64,000 nucleotides of DNA from Nymphaea colorata (GCF_008831285.2 NC_045147.1:18888854-18952853); one strand, 5' to 3'. Positions 1 through 14,460 are shown, counted from the stretch's first letter. Notes: generated from the sequence alone by a model not told the origin. A program made the numbers and translations.

Positions 1-702
1 AGAGTGTTGCCAAGAAACAGGTGAATAGAGTTACCTAAAAATTCTCCAGTAAGATTCCACGACTACATAATAGTAGGGTAATGGTTATGGCCCATTTACA
101 TAAAGCAGCCCTCCATGCCATGCATTCAGCATACAAATCATTGAAGATGACAAGAATGAATCCATCATTTACATTTTCCTTTACTCATAAAAGTTGCTAC
201 TTGAGGCCTAAGAGAAAGAAGCATCAGGAAGTTTATACTGGATTCATCATAAACCTTTCTCTGTTGACCTAGAGATTGGAAATTATGGTATCAGACATAG
301 AGAAGCCATCCTTTATGCTATGCATGGACGTTATCATGTGATCTCCTACAGTAATGTTGCAAAGAATCTCCAAAGAAAAGAAAATCAACCTTTTAGATAT
401 TGAGTACGTTAGAAGGAAATTGACCTCTTGGAGAATACAAAAAACATGCACTAGAGGTCTATAACAAAGAAGCAATCTGATTTCAAGGCATTCATATCAT
501 ACATCACTCCCATGTTGGTTATGCTTCACATTTCCTTTTGGCAGGACGAGTGGCAAAACTTCTCTACACCAACTGGCATTTTATGTGTCCACCACATAGT
601 ACCTTTCCATAGAAGATCAACTCTTTGGAAAGGGCACTTTAACTCAAACCAAGTGTCTTAGAAGACGCAAACAAACGTACTAAAGATTTTTGAAAAGTCA
701 AC

Positions 703-3700
703 CTGAAATGAATATGGTAGCATTTAGATCTTTTGCTTGCTGAATCCACTTTTCTAGGGTTAGTTGCTTTGGCAGATCATCAGATATATCAAACCCATTA
801 AACCAATTGTGCTTTTGTAAACCTTCTTCAAGTTCAGTCATGACTTTGGCTTTCAACTGAGATGTCATTGCAGCTCTAACTGGTTCTAAAGCTTCTAAAC
901 ATGCCTCAAGAACCTCTTCAGTGGTATGCCTCAGCACAAGAGGATAGCTGCACCCAAAAGACAGTGAATTGAACAACATCACATTAACTACAGAGTACCA
1001 ACAAATTACCAATTTGCAAATGAAGACATAAAACAGCATACAGTAAGTAGTACCAAGAAGAATGAAAATAAAAACAATAGCAACACGAGCATAATTTCTG
1101 AAGAGATTAACTCAAACACCAATTTGTAGCTCAGCATTAGAAATTTATTAGAATAGAACATAAGAGAACACATTATCATGCTCTCCTATAATCTAACTTA
1201 CAATATTTTAGGTAGTCTTGCTAAGTGATCATGCAAATGAAGCCTCCATGCTCCATAATATTTACTCAAGTTACAAATTATAAAATACTGAAGCAAACTG
1301 ATCAATGATTTGATTGTAACATAAGCCCTGTATCTCCACTAAGGATTTCAATGGTACAGCTTAGGTAGGAACGTAAAGTCATTCAGTTGTGTTGAATTAA
1401 ACACTTTCTTCTGACCTTGATATCAAATTTTCAGACATAGCTTTGGCCCATTTTCATTGGAAACAGAAAATCCAATCAATTATTTTCATGGATGTAATTA
1501 GTGGGAAAAAAAACCAAAAGCTTAAATTGGAAATGATCTGGTGCACCAGTTCCAAGACCTGCAACAAATGCAGTGAAGCATAGTACTGCAGTCATGGTAA
1601 GCGGAGGTATAAACATTCAACTGGGTACTTATCAGGCTTGCAGATATCCAGCCTAGGTCAAATCCTGCAGGGATCCAAAAGCTGGGAGGTTGCACAAATA
1701 AACCCAGGTCCAGGCTTTTCTGGCTTAGCAATCAAGCCTGGCTCAGTTGCATCTAGCAAAAATTAGTAGGCCAGACTGCTGAAACTAGTAAAACATTGCT
1801 AATATCCTGCAATGGCTGAACTACTAATTTAAAGTCTTATCAGACATTCAAATTTCTTGAATAATTCAAGCAACAAATGACAGCTTAACAAATATGAAAT
1901 GTTGAAGACAATAAATTTATGCAGTATAGTAGATTAGATGAACTGCATCAGTTAAGGAACCACATAAAACTCACGGTAGCTTCCACACGGTTCTCAAGTT
2001 TACATCATTGCTTCTATGTTGGTAACCTGCTGTGAGACAACCATCTGCTGGGGCAAGCAAACAAGGAACTACATCAAGCTGCAAAATCAAATTTACAGAC
2101 ATGAGAATTAGATTCTTGACATGCTCCAGTATTCAAAAAGGGAGCAGTTATTCCTTGCACCAGAAGTATTCAGGCAAATTTTTACCATAATTTAGGATCC
2201 TAAGACATTGATCCAGTATGCCTCACTGTTAAATTTTGTTATAATCAATGGAAAAAAATTAATTATCCTAAAAAATGATCAGGAAGCAAGATATTTCTTC
2301 ACAATATTTGTGAAACAGGAATGGCTTAAATAGGCAGTAATAGAATGTCAGAGCATGTATCACAGAGTAAATACTTCAGACTGGTTAACAATTTGTTGAG
2401 ACTCCTTAAAATCATATTACCCCTATGTAAGGCAGAACAAATGGGGTAATGAGAAGTTTGATAGAAGTTCTATGCAAAATTTGCTACGAATGCATACAAC
2501 CTAAACAAGAAAAAACACAAAAGGTACATAAACACAAAATGGTTTCTGAATATGATTGTGCAAGCATACCCTATCTTATAAGGATACACATATTGAATGT
2601 TAAGGTATTAGCATGCAAATCATTATTAATTATTGACATACAACCAAAGCTATTCTGCATCAATAATCTAAAAGCAAAAAAGATGTATGAAACTGAACAT
2701 TCTGGTTTAGTCACTTATCTTTCCAAGGATAGCCTACCAATGTCGCTTCCATGTTTCATTAGCAGATGCAAGTTAGTGACTAACTTATGACTATGAATCA
2801 TAGATAATGACCAGAAGTACAGACTTTGTAAAGATAGGGCAATTTGAATTATGCAGACCGAAAAATATAAAATATTTTTTTAGCAGCTTTTAGATTTAAC
2901 AACTGTTGTTCTTCTCTTCTAAACTTGGCCAGTCATTAACTTGTTTCTGCTACATTTTCATTGTTTGTTGCTGCGAATGAGGGTTCTTTTTTCACAACAC
3001 ATTGGATTATATCAGGCAAGATAAAACAAGCATCTGGAATGAACATAATAGAATAATAATATAATTATCAACTTACATCATTGAATGACTGAAGGTTTAG
3101 CCAAACATTTGTTCCGCTCATGAGAGACACTTGACGCTCGGATGTTTCCCCACCAAAGATTACAAAAACCTTGTGCCTGATTTTGCCTTCATGTCTAGTT
3201 TTACTATGCTTCACAGAAGCAAACCTTTTAGCTATTGACTTCTTCTCATTGAACAGCAAGAGGGAAGGGAACCTCAAGCAAGCATGATGGATAATAGTGC
3301 GGAGGATATTTGAGTGAGAGAACCCGACCTGATATGTAAGACAATCACATCACCAAACATGATCAATCTCAAAACCAACAAAATGAAGAAAAAGGACTTC
3401 AACAAAAGTGCATTTCATGAAACAAAGTTCAGTTCTGATGCGATTTCTCTACAAAAAAGGGGGAAAAAAAAAAAGCAGCTGAAGTCTTGTCCAACAACTA
3501 GCCGTTCACCTAATCACAAATTTACTATTGAACAGAACACCAACCAACTAATCGCAATGATGAGGTGGTTTAAGCCCCTTTCTTATGAAAAAGGGCCTCT
3601 TTCTTACTGGAAATGACCAAAAAAATGCAGCAAAACCCATGTCTCATAGTTCCCCTGCACTAACAGGGGATTCCCTTTTCTCACAGATGCATCCTCCTAC

Positions 3701-6700
3701 TACATGGAGCAGTTTTCTAAATGAGAGCAATTTTTTCAAAGTAGCCTTCCCATGAGCAGATATGAGAAAAGACATTCCTACAGGTAGGACAGTACACAAC
3801 CAGAAAGTGTGCCGGCTTGAAAGACATGACCAAGTCCACAGGACTGTTGGTTCACTGTGGCACTATATCGTGACAAAAAGTTAGACAACAGATTATAATT
3901 GAAGAGTGTACCCAAAAGAGAGGGCACAATTTCCAAACATGTGAAACTTAACAAGCTAACATAGTGCATCAACCGTTTGGATGTTTTTTCCTGCTCATTG
4001 TAACAACCTCTCTCATAGGCTTGGATGCTGGCTTGGCAGAAAGCAATTACATAATTTGTTGACAGGTAGGAAGTCCTCTCTTTCCAGAAGTTATCAAACC
4101 TGGATAGGAGACTATACAAGCCAGGAATCTATTTTGGCCCAATTAAGGCCAATCATTACCATGACTCAAGTCTTAGGCTTGAGAACGATACAAGCCAGGT
4201 GAACTAGATGAGATAACACAAGCCAGGACCAAGTCAAACCAGCTCAGGACTGACCTGTTTAGATCCAAATGTGTGGTTATGCAGCTTATGCTGATCCAGT
4301 TTCAACAAAACTGCAGCTTAGTGGAACCTGATATCCAGGTCAGGATGTCCTAAATCTGAGTTACAACTTACAAGCTTCCTTTAGGATTGAGAATCAGAAC
4401 AAAGCCTGGGCGACAGCATACTTAGGTCTGATTAAATAAGTACTGCCGCTGTGTCTATATCTGGCCTGCTTATCATCCCATCTAACTAATCAGACAATTC
4501 ATAGTTGTTCCCATCTTCCCACATTCCAGGAGCCTGTTTTAGTGATGTAACTTATAAACCCAATGGCAAAACTATGTTAAAACTCATGATGTTTGCTGGG
4601 ACAAGAAACTGGTTTATTTTTACTTGATGATTCTTGTTTTAGTCTGAATAAGCAAACCAATGAAGGTACCTTTGAAGCCTGCTGGAATAAGAAACTGGTT
4701 TGCTCCATCCCACTTATCTAGCAATAGAAGGAAAACACAGGAATCAAAGCAGTAGGTACCAAATCCAAGCATCAGTGATATATTAGCACAAAGAAGCTGG
4801 TAGTTTACCAGATTGATGTCAGTGAAAACGACCACGCCCGATTTACAATGTCCAAACTTATTTTTGTTTGATGAAGACAAGTGAGAAGAATGTGGCAAGA
4901 ACCAACCATCTATGCGTGCAAAGTCAAGTAAACCAAACTTTTGAAACAGTAATGCTGCGCCTTTTCGTATACAATCAATCACATCATCTGGAAAGCGAGG
5001 TGGCATGTGATAAGCAACCTGAGAAGAAGTAACTGTTACTTCAGAAAAAGGAAGTTATATGCCAAGATCATTATTCTAGCAGTCTAGGAAGGATTGAAGT
5101 GAATAGTCACAAATAACGTCTCGGAGTTTTAAACAGCGAGGTTTTTCTCGGGTATAATACAGGGAGCTAAAAAAAAGGAAAAATACGGGAAAGATGCGGT
5201 AAATTTTTAAAAAAATTTAAAACCAAAAATGGGGGAAAATAAAACAAGTGAGAAACTAATAACACAAACATCAAAAGATAAGTACATTTGAAACAAATAA
5301 AAAATAGAAAATGAAAAGAAAACTGTTTTGACATTAAAAAAACTGAAAAAACCGTGAAAACCGCTTTAAAAATGAGTTTTTAACGTTTTTTCAAAAAAAT
5401 GCGTTTTTTTTTAGTTTTAAACGGCCAGTTAATTTACCACGTTTTTTTCGCATTTTTTTCGAAAAAAACGCGTTTTCTGTGACTATTTAATTTAGGATTC
5501 ACAGAATCGGCTGAATTAAATTATCTGAACAATAGTTTTGTATTTTAAAAATTTAAGATTGTTAAAAAAGATCTACAAAGAAAAAAATTAAGAAAATTTA
5601 ACAACATATGTTAAAAGTTAAGGAATTAAAAAGTGATCAATTTAAAAATTAAAAAATAATTTACACTTACTAAATAATAAAAGTTCAAAACTTCAAATAA
5701 ATCACAAAAGATAATTCAACAGTGGTAGCTGAATCAGCGCACCTAGCTAGTATCCATCAATTTAATTTGAATGAAGCAACTCAAGGCTATTTAGATAGAC
5801 TTTAACAATGCTGATGTAGGAAGACCCCTTTAACTACTGCAACAGTCTCAACCAATATGAAGTGAGATTAGGTAATAATGCACAGATTTAGATATGAGGA
5901 TTGTGATTAGCCTAAGAACTAAGTAGTGTTCAATTAGTGAAAGAAAGGAAAAAGAATAGCCAGCTGAAATTGACAGCCATACATAAGAAATGGATTATTT
6001 GATGCAAAGTAAAATATGACTTTAAAAAGCAAAATTATGTCTACCTTTTCAATCATTGTCATGTATGACACTGACCTGAAGTATTTAAAACTGACACTCA
6101 CCTTAGTGTCCATGCAACATAGCACCAATAACATGAAGTTTAAAAAAATGGAAGAGGAATGAAGAGAAGTAGTAGATGCTTTTAAACGTGGAAAATGAAT
6201 TTTCATATGGTAAGCAAATAGAGATTTATTGAGTAAAAATACTTATAATGGCTCCACAAAGATCAAGAGGAAAGGATAAATAAAGTTCAGATCATAACAA
6301 AGGGAAAGACTTCCTAGCATCTACCATCAAGACATTGAAATTTAAAAGAGAAAAAGTAGTGGAGAAACATAATGAGAAGAGATCAGCAATCTACCCAATG
6401 GTCATGAAAATGGGAAAATGCAAACTTAAACAGATAAACTGCTCAACGTCTTCCAGAAGATTGGTCCAACTATAAAGCTATGAACAGCTTTCACAACAAT
6501 GGTCTAAAAAAGTTAATCATAATGTGATTTTATCTTGAAAAAATCTGAACATGTTAAACACCAAAACTATCTTGATGTCACACGAAACTGATGTATGATA
6601 AGCTAAGTAAGACACAAGCTTAGTGAAAATTAGTCTTTGGCCTCAAACCAGAAATTAGTCTTTGACATCAAGCTGCAGAATGTCTCCACACAATGTGCTC

Positions 6701-8968
6701 ATAAGAAATCAACACTCCAATATCTACCAAATAATGGGTGATGGATATGATATAATCAAGACCCTTTATGACAACAGAAATCACTTTCCTCTCAGCCGTC
6801 CAATAGATCTCATTATCAGAACTATTTCCAAACCGCCAAGAGAGACATGCAGCGACACTGATAGCCTAGTAACAGCAAAGAAATCGCCAATTTGCCATTG
6901 TTCCTCCATGACATACATGTGGCAATCTTGATTGCAGAACCTTGTGACTGCACAACCCTCTTTTCTCCTTGCATAGTGAATTTGTAGGCACTAATAGGGA
7001 CTCATTTAGTGCCCTATCAAATCCAAACTGCCACGGATAGAACTATTTGTTCCTTCAAATTGACGTGGATGGATTAATCTAATTTGGGTTTCACATAAAT
7101 CATTTAACAATTGCTTCACTACTTAATCACAATGAGGGAAAACAATAATTTGTTCATGCTAATGCCAAAAATAAGATATTAGTATAAAAAGGGAAAGCTT
7201 AAGATGCTGATCATGCCTGCCGTGTTGGAAGGTATTTACGTCGGTAGTTGAAGATCGCATCTTTTTCTGCACGACTCTCACTGTCAAGAAGTTGAAGCTC
7301 CACCTGTTTAGCAAACAGCATGGTGAAAAGTAAATTCACTTTTTCCCAGCATAGCACAGAATAATTTCTAAATGTCATTTCAAAAAGATTCTGATATTCA
7401 TAACCATTAGAATTGAAGCGCCAACTCATGCTTGCAGAGTTTGGTTCTGAAAAACAGAATTCCCAAATGCAACCAGATTTTGCCTATCAGATTTATGTGC
7501 TTGGTGAGCCAAGAGATTTACATACTGTAATCCCTTGTCAGGCTCTCCGAAATCTGGTAAAAACAAGCCTAGCTTATGCAAGCTGGAAAAACTGCTCCCT
7601 GCAGATTCCTAAAATCCATGTGTTTATATGCGCAAATATCTGAAGTCTAATAGCAAATTAGCAATTAACAACTCTCATGTTTCATTAATTCTATTTTTTG
7701 AAATTAACAGGTACACCTTGAGCAGTTAATGCATTTTAAAGCTAAACATGTCACAACTAAAAATCCAAATCCAAGGAGCGTAAATCAAATTATGAACAAA
7801 ATATGGTTACTATAAAAAATTAAAGCAGCCAAGTTGGGTCTGTTATATAATTTAAAAATAAAATCTACAAGTAAATAGCAGGTACTCATTTGAAGGATAC
7901 TTGAGAACAATAGACAACTTACTTCTGTAGGAAGAAGAGCTACAGGTTGTGAGTTGAAACCAGTGCCAACATCAAGAACAATGGCTGTAAATTCATGCCC
8001 TCCATCAAGAAAAATCTCAACTAAAACCCTGTCATCTATGCCCTACGGCAAAGAATGCAATAATTAAAAATAACAGTTTATACGAAAGAAAACCTACAGA
8101 AACTTTCACATAACAAAATACCTCTGATATCAGAGCACAAGTTTTCTTCATGCAATCATGAACACCATAAGCAACACAGACACCTATGCTTGAACCTGAC
8201 CGCACTGGCTTAACCTTCAGTTAAAGCAACAACCCAGCATCAGTTTCTAAACCTGTTATGCTTCTTTACCCAAATATGTATCATGAAATATCATCCACTT
8301 ACAGTCTTACCACAACTTTCCCGCGGATGGGATCCAACTGATTATCTGCAAACCACTTTGACAACCCAAGTATTTCATATTTGTATCCCTGTGAAAATTA
8401 AATTTAAGAAATCTATAAACATTAGTAAAGGACTAAGAGACTTTTTGATGTAGGTAATCAGGCAAATCAGAAGGCTAGCATTATACACTTCTACTGCTAG
8501 TTGCGCACTGATCCGACCTCTTTGAACCTGAATTAACAGCTATTAGTCCAACTTCCACTAGAAAAGAGTCTTTTGGGCAGATATCACAATCTTGAGTGAA
8601 GGAGATTCTGTCACAAACTCAGGCAAAACTGTGGGGTCAAACAGGCTTCCTACTCTTTCGTTCAGAGGTTTCTGATGGAGGTCCAAAAACAGACTCAAAG
8701 AAACATGTGGTTGGGTCCTGTACAAGTCAGGTTGATTACTCTTGCCTGTTTATAGAAAAGGTAGATGTAGCACACGCATGCATCCACACACACACATATA
8801 TATTGCTAACATATCTACAATTACTACTTTAATAGAGAACACATTTAAATTCAAGATACTTTTACGAAAATTGTTTTTTTTTCTACTACAATATTTTAGT
8901 ATCATGAGAGCTGTTAATTTTTTTATGATCAAATTCACACATCTAAAACCCAAAAAATCATCAACTTA

Positions 8969-9004
<36 letters not shown>

Positions 9005-12000
9005 TGTATATATATAGTTGCTGAATTTTTTTAGATTATTTATTTATTACTATTTAAATAAATATTTGACAACTTAAAGCGATGAAACTACCACTTTACC
9101 TTATTCATGTAAGAGTTACTTTGCATGGGTTAGCTTGTGTTGTCATAATGAGGACATTAACACGCTAACAACACCATCCAAATAATTAAGTTTTTCTTAA
9201 TTTTCTTCCAAAAGATGGTGGCAGTTAGATATGCATTTCACAATGTCCATTGAACTCAAATATATAACAGGCCACTAGTATCACAAAAATGTGTCTTCAC
9301 CTGTCATCCACGATATAATACTAACATGCCCTGTCTAAATTTCTGTGTAATTCAAGAGGGAAAATATTTTCACATGAAGAAACTTGGTCCACTACTACAG
9401 TTCTCCCATGTATAAAGGTGGATAAAAGGAAAAATCATCTGGTTTTACTGTAGCAAATAAATGTTTGAGAACTTCTAGAGAGGTCACGCACTGATTGCAA
9501 GTCCATCATGGATATTTGCAATTTTAAATAAGAATCAATTAAAAGACTTTTAGAACAACCATAAAGTTATAGAAGATTAGAGGAGTGTGTTTCTTGTATA
9601 TGAAAGTAAGGTGCATAGGTCCATGGACCTTGTGATGGAATTCATACAGAGGATCCTGTCATATAAGCCTATTAAATGCTGTAGTTTCTTGGTAAACTTT
9701 ATAGTTCATGGCTTTGATTGAAAATTGAAATTACCTATTATGAAGATCACTTTCGCGATCTGAGTGCTAGACAATCTACTTGAGATGGTCAAATGATGAA
9801 TAGATAGTGAAATTGAAATTTAAGGCACTTAGTTTTGTCATCTTCCAATTCTGGGTTGGACAGAGAGATAGAGTTATATCAGCAACTAACAAAATCAAAG
9901 AGCACAAATACCAAGAATGACTTCATATATTTAAGCACAAAATAAGAGAGAGCCAGAGATTGTGCATAGACATAAAGACACTTGAAGAAGAGTAACATGA
10001 GTAACTATTGCTACATCAAAAGAAATCTTTCCACAAAATGGTTCAACACGACCAAAAGCCATGCTGGCAACCACTTAGAACCCTGAAACACTTTTAATGC
10101 CCAAATAAATATATCATGAAAAAAGAAAAATACTGATTATTACTTATTTAAATGGAGCAACTAAACACATCTGAGAAAATTTCTTACCTGCAGTAGGATG
10201 CTAGGAACAGTCAAAAAGCCTTGTTTCTCAAGCTCCAAAGAGGCATTGTACTGCAAATTGTATGCAAAAAAGGGAAACTAGGAATAAGATGCAATATCCA
10301 TAAAACAGGCTACATTGGAAAAAACCATTTTACAAGTTTCTCTCATACCAAAAAGGTTCAGATTTCACAATACTGAAAACAGGGAATGATGACAATCAAT
10401 TGTTTCCTGAGCAATACTGGACAGCTTGATAGATGTAAAATTAGAAGGATTTAGATGCCATTGGTGCAACTTTCACTAATATAACTCATCAGCAGTTAGC
10501 ATATGCCTCAGGCACTAGAAGTCTCATAAGGTATGCACTGTGTAAACTACAACATCGAGCGCCATATTTTCTTTTGGAAATGAAACATCTGAATATCTGA
10601 TCAATTTGTACAGAATATTCAGATAACCAATAAAGGTAGATGAATAGGAAATAGTTAGCAAGTGAGAAAATTTATTCATAAGAGAGTCGGCAAATCAAAC
10701 ATTATGGACAATGTTTCAATCCTGCACATATCCAAGTCAAATTTTTACAACGGTAAGAGTACCTTGTCAAAAGCATTTTGACATGCCTGTGATCCTGTAC
10801 CAACAAACGGAATATATGCTTTCTCTAACAGCTCCTGGAAATACAATTAACAATTATTTGGGGAGCTGACATTGTATTCTGTAGAGTCTAGTATCAATGC
10901 TGAAAACTGAAAAGGATAACTAAGATTATTGGAAAACCTGAATTCTACCATCTTCACCAAAATGACCATGTATGACAGGAAAGACTATATCCACATTGAC
11001 AGCAAGATGCTCCACAAACTCGTTCAAAGAATTGAAACTTTGGGCAAGGCTGAAAATCAAACTAAAAATGAATGCCAACAGTAAAGCATTGTGGACAAAA
11101 CATTTTGGTAGAGCTGCAGACCTTTCTAGCTTGAAATCAAAATCTGCTGGTGTGTTGGAGTACATCTGCAAAAGTTAACTAAAAAAAAAGAATAAATGGA
11201 TATGCACATTTCCAGCTCTCTGCTGCAACATGACTAGCAAAGGCTATATCCACATCATATAGTTTAATCCTGGTTAGCAACAGAAAGAAAATGAACTCAC
11301 AGTGGTTTGCAGTAAGCACAAAGGCACCAGCAAATATAAATCTTTCACTTAACAAGCTCAATCACTTCCTGATTGATAATGGAAATAACTACATTTTTAA
11401 TATTTTGAACACTACCTGCAACTTTTAGTTGCTTGAACTCTGAACTTAATGTAAGAAGAGATATGTGCTTGAATGCTTCCGTAGTATTTTACTAGTTAAT
11501 TGAATTTAACACGAGAACACTTTGGGGTCTGGATATCTGAAATAACATTGATTTTAGGGATTTAACATGATTTATAGCTAATCTATGATTGTTTCTTAAA
11601 CTTTTCACTGAGTTATCCATATACCATGCCCATGTTGATATTATGCTAAATTGCTAGTGTATATGGACAGGCCTCACAGTTTTTTGTTTTTGGCTTTTTG
11701 CTGTTAACAGACTGCACTATATACATAAATCCTGTTGCACGTAGAAATATGCCTGGTACTATTCTCTCCCATGTATCTTGTCAAAAACGAGTTCTTAGTC
11801 TTTGGTTTTTTTTCTTTCTCCTTTAGGTAACACATTTCATTGGAGTATTGGACCAACTAAACAAGCACATCTTGTTCAGTCCAGAATTAGCAAGTCGGGG
11901 AGGTTACTCTACCAGCCTTAGAATTTTATATAAACATGAAAGATTATAGGATGCTTTCTTGCACATGTTTTTTTTTTCGCCATATCATGGATATGGCATT

Positions 12001-13753
12001 AGGCAGGTAAGGATCGCGACTGAAAGTGAAAGTCGGCATTAGAGGTTATGACATAGACCAATCTCAGGCAATTTTACCGTTCAAGAAGGACCCCTCTGCT
12101 TGGACATGCATAACAACCACAACTTCGCATGACGTAATACTCAAAGCGACAAGCAGGGCACATGGACTAAGCTGTGTGTGCAATACGACTTCCAACACCC
12201 TGCATCTCATGCCCTGGGCAATTTTTGACAGGACAACGGAAACTGTAGCTTCTTTGTGCTTTATCATAAAAATTATAATAATATATGGATTTCACAATAG
12301 AAAAGAAGTAGTGAAATTCTGCACAGGAGCTTATTAAGCGATGGTATCAAACAAAATGGTAACGAATTGTATGAACTAAACCTGCGGAGCGGAGATTCCA
12401 TACGCTTTCAAGTCTCTGTCAATGTAATAGCATTTAACGTCCACATCATCTCCCTGAAAAGACAGAATTACGATATTAGAATCGCCATGTTCGGCCAATG
12501 TCCGTATAAGTCACTTAACTGAAAAGTAATTTATTTTTTCCTGACTTTTGGAAAAGAACCATTTGCGCCGATCCGATATGACATAACAGACTGCTTCCTT
12601 TCGTCCATTCGTAAAACGAATCACATTCGATAAACATTGACCAGAGTGTCCCCAATCGGATACTTACTGACATACAAACATGTTAAAACTGAGGGTTAAA
12701 TGCAGTTATTCGTATTTTAACCAGTTGCTCTCTTGTTTAACGATCCTATGAAATGAATGTTTCTGTTTGACGGTTTGTTCTTCGCTCACTTCTTGTCAGC
12801 GAATAATCTAGTAACGTTGTTATTATTCTCTCTATGGGGAACGTAGAAAACGATAAAAATTCAGCGCCCATACAATAGCGATGTCGGGTCAACCATGCCG
12901 GGACCCCATGATAGAGCCTCCAGCGGAGAGAGATAGAGGGCAATCGGTTAGCTTCACACGATGGAGCGATAAAAGGAAAGAGATGCATCAGAGTCCAACA
13001 ACAGGAGAAAAAAAAAGCTACGTAAAACTTTCGAGAAAATAGTAGTGGTTTTTTCTGCGTATATATTATACATCCGATAGGCAATAAAACGTGTAAAGTG
13101 GTGATGAGAGGGCGAACAACGAAGATGACTAGTTTTCCTTTTTCCAGTATCCTGTATCAAAATAATCAATGAGCTATAAAGACATCTTGAAGGTTTTGGA
13201 TGCAGACCTACTTCTGGCACTTTCTTACCATCGAAAAAGAGAGAAACGAAACCAAGAGTTCTGCAATCCTAATGCAATAATCACACGTTTATTGATTTCA
13301 TTGCAATCATCTTCGAAGTCAGCGCACTGTTAATCGGAAACAATGCTATACTAGAACAACGGATGGAGCCAATCACAGCAAGGAATATTGATGGTTCAAC
13401 GACAGCACCTGTATGTGATCCAAAACCGATCTTGCCGAATTAAGCGAAATGCCTCGCTCGGAAGAAGGCCCACCGCATATCAACCCGACTCTTAACACCC
13501 TCCCATTCTGCTCCTTGCCGTCGGAGACCATGGTATCGAGAGCATCGACCGACGATCTTGGAGTCTGTATCCCGTAACCGCATCTCTTCTGGGTCGAAAC
13601 GTCTGACATATTCTTGGAGGAACGGCTTAAAGGGGACGACAAACCTGAGGTTCTTCTGTTGAGAGGCGCGGGAAGAGTTTCTTTAGCGCGATTTCCGCAA
13701 GGGAATCGGCCATCAGCGACCGGCATAAAAGAAGGGAGCCGGAAAGTGGACAT
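703..13753 (-). CDS. DDL: D-alanine--D-alanine ligase family protein, tandem two-domain plant form (3' end outside window)
   Basis: ATP-grasp ligase family that joins two D-Ala for peptidoglycan. In plants it is a plastid-type fused protein, linked in mosses to the plastid envelope wall. Fifteen exons are seen: 13753-13409, 12453-12382, 11165-11122, 11049-10938, 10834-10763, 10250-10188, 8388-8311, 8214-8122, 8042-7923, 7303-7217, 5018-4809, 4717-4670, 3328-3077, 2078-1975 and 947-703, giving 648 codons with phase kept throughout. The start is the first ATG after an in-frame TGA. Residues 1-80 are Ser/Arg-rich and resemble a plastid transit peptide. Domain 1 has GGPSSERG (94-101), VFPVIHGHFGEDG, IPFVGTG, the ATP-grasp VKPVRSGSSIGV (from 263), DGW (399-401) and TDINLISGMEQTS. 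Domain 2 restarts at about residue 501 with KVFVIFGGETSERQVSLMSG and is cut by the window edge just before the expected VHGGIGEDG block. Intron 10 appears to use a GC donor. Whether the angiosperm enzyme is active on D-Ala cannot be judged here. Confidence 0.9.
4595..4615 (-). repeat. Duplicated fragment of DDL exon 12 inside intron 12
   Basis: These 21 bases match 19 of 21 in DDL exon 12 (4681-4701), 86 bp away. Similarity continues weakly on one side. It is too short to be an exon and has no matching splice donor. Probably a relic of local duplication, though chance is not excluded. Confidence 0.4.
5104..5485. mobile_element. MITE-like inverted-repeat element in DDL intron 10
   Basis: The block opens TAGTCACAAATAACG and closes with the near inverse CGTTTTCTGTGACTA. 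It is about 382 bp, AT-rich and non-coding, with internal poly-A/poly-T and ACGTTTTTTC-type inverted stretches. This fits a small non-autonomous DNA transposon. I could not find a convincing target-site duplication, so the superfamily is open and the ends are approximate. Confidence 0.5.
8968..9016. repeat. (AT)n microsatellite in DDL intron 6
   Basis: A run of about 17 TA units followed by an interrupted run (GCATG then TATATATA) lies in the 1.8-kb intron 8389-10187. Nothing else recognisable was seen in that intron. Confidence 0.8.
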
Positions 13754-13855
13754 TGGGAGCACCGATCAGACGAAGTTTCCCAGTTCGGTGTGCTCTGGGA
13801 GGGGAAGAATAGGATAAGCGCGCGAATCCTCTCTTTCCGTCTTCTCCCTCTCCCT

Positions 13856-13882
13856 CGCTCACTCTCTCTCTCTCTCTCTCTG
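13856..13882. repeat. (CT)n/(GA)n tract in the DDL leader
   Basis: A run of CT dinucleotides on the plus strand reads as GA on the DDL sense strand, about 110 bp upstream of its ATG. Such tracts are common in plant 5' leaders and can bind GAGA-type (BBR/BPC) factors. Binding here is inferred only. Confidence 0.6.
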
Positions 13883-14460
13883 AGCGAACACTCGGTTCTT
13901 GAAGCCGAGAGAGTGGTGTGGCAAGTGGCAACGGCCCTTTTGAGGGAGATCGTTTCGGAGGAAATATTCAAAAATGCTCTAAACACGCAAGCTGTGCGAT
14001 GTTGAAATGCATTTGGATTTGTTTGGAATTTGTCATAAGGCTAAGTGGTTGTTCTTCTTCAAGTGTTCACTTGTAGATCAGATGAGTAAGGTTTTGTCAC
14101 AGATAAAATGAACGGATATCTTTATCTAGCTTTTAATTTAGATGATGAAGTATTATTCCAAAAAGTACGTTGGATGTATGAAACAAAGCCATCTATAACA
14201 ACAGGTAGGATAACCCCTAACCATGCTCAGTTATATTTTTCAAAACATGTGTAGGGTATTGAACTACTCGGTATTTAAATTCCATATTGGTGAGACATGA
14301 CTTTACTACAAAATATTAATAGTAAAATGAATTATCCATTAAAGTAAGAATTTAGATCAGATTTAATATTTATAATTAAATTAATACCCCTATTTTATTT
14401 TTTTTTATGTTGGAAAGATGTTGGGTTTAAGATTAAAGGAGGGAGGGCATGGACATTAAG

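Noticed and set aside
13627-13986. 119-aa minus ORF rich in Arg/Glu repeats upstream of DDL
   Set aside because: Product of the GA microsatellite in the leader, in a different frame from the DDL start.
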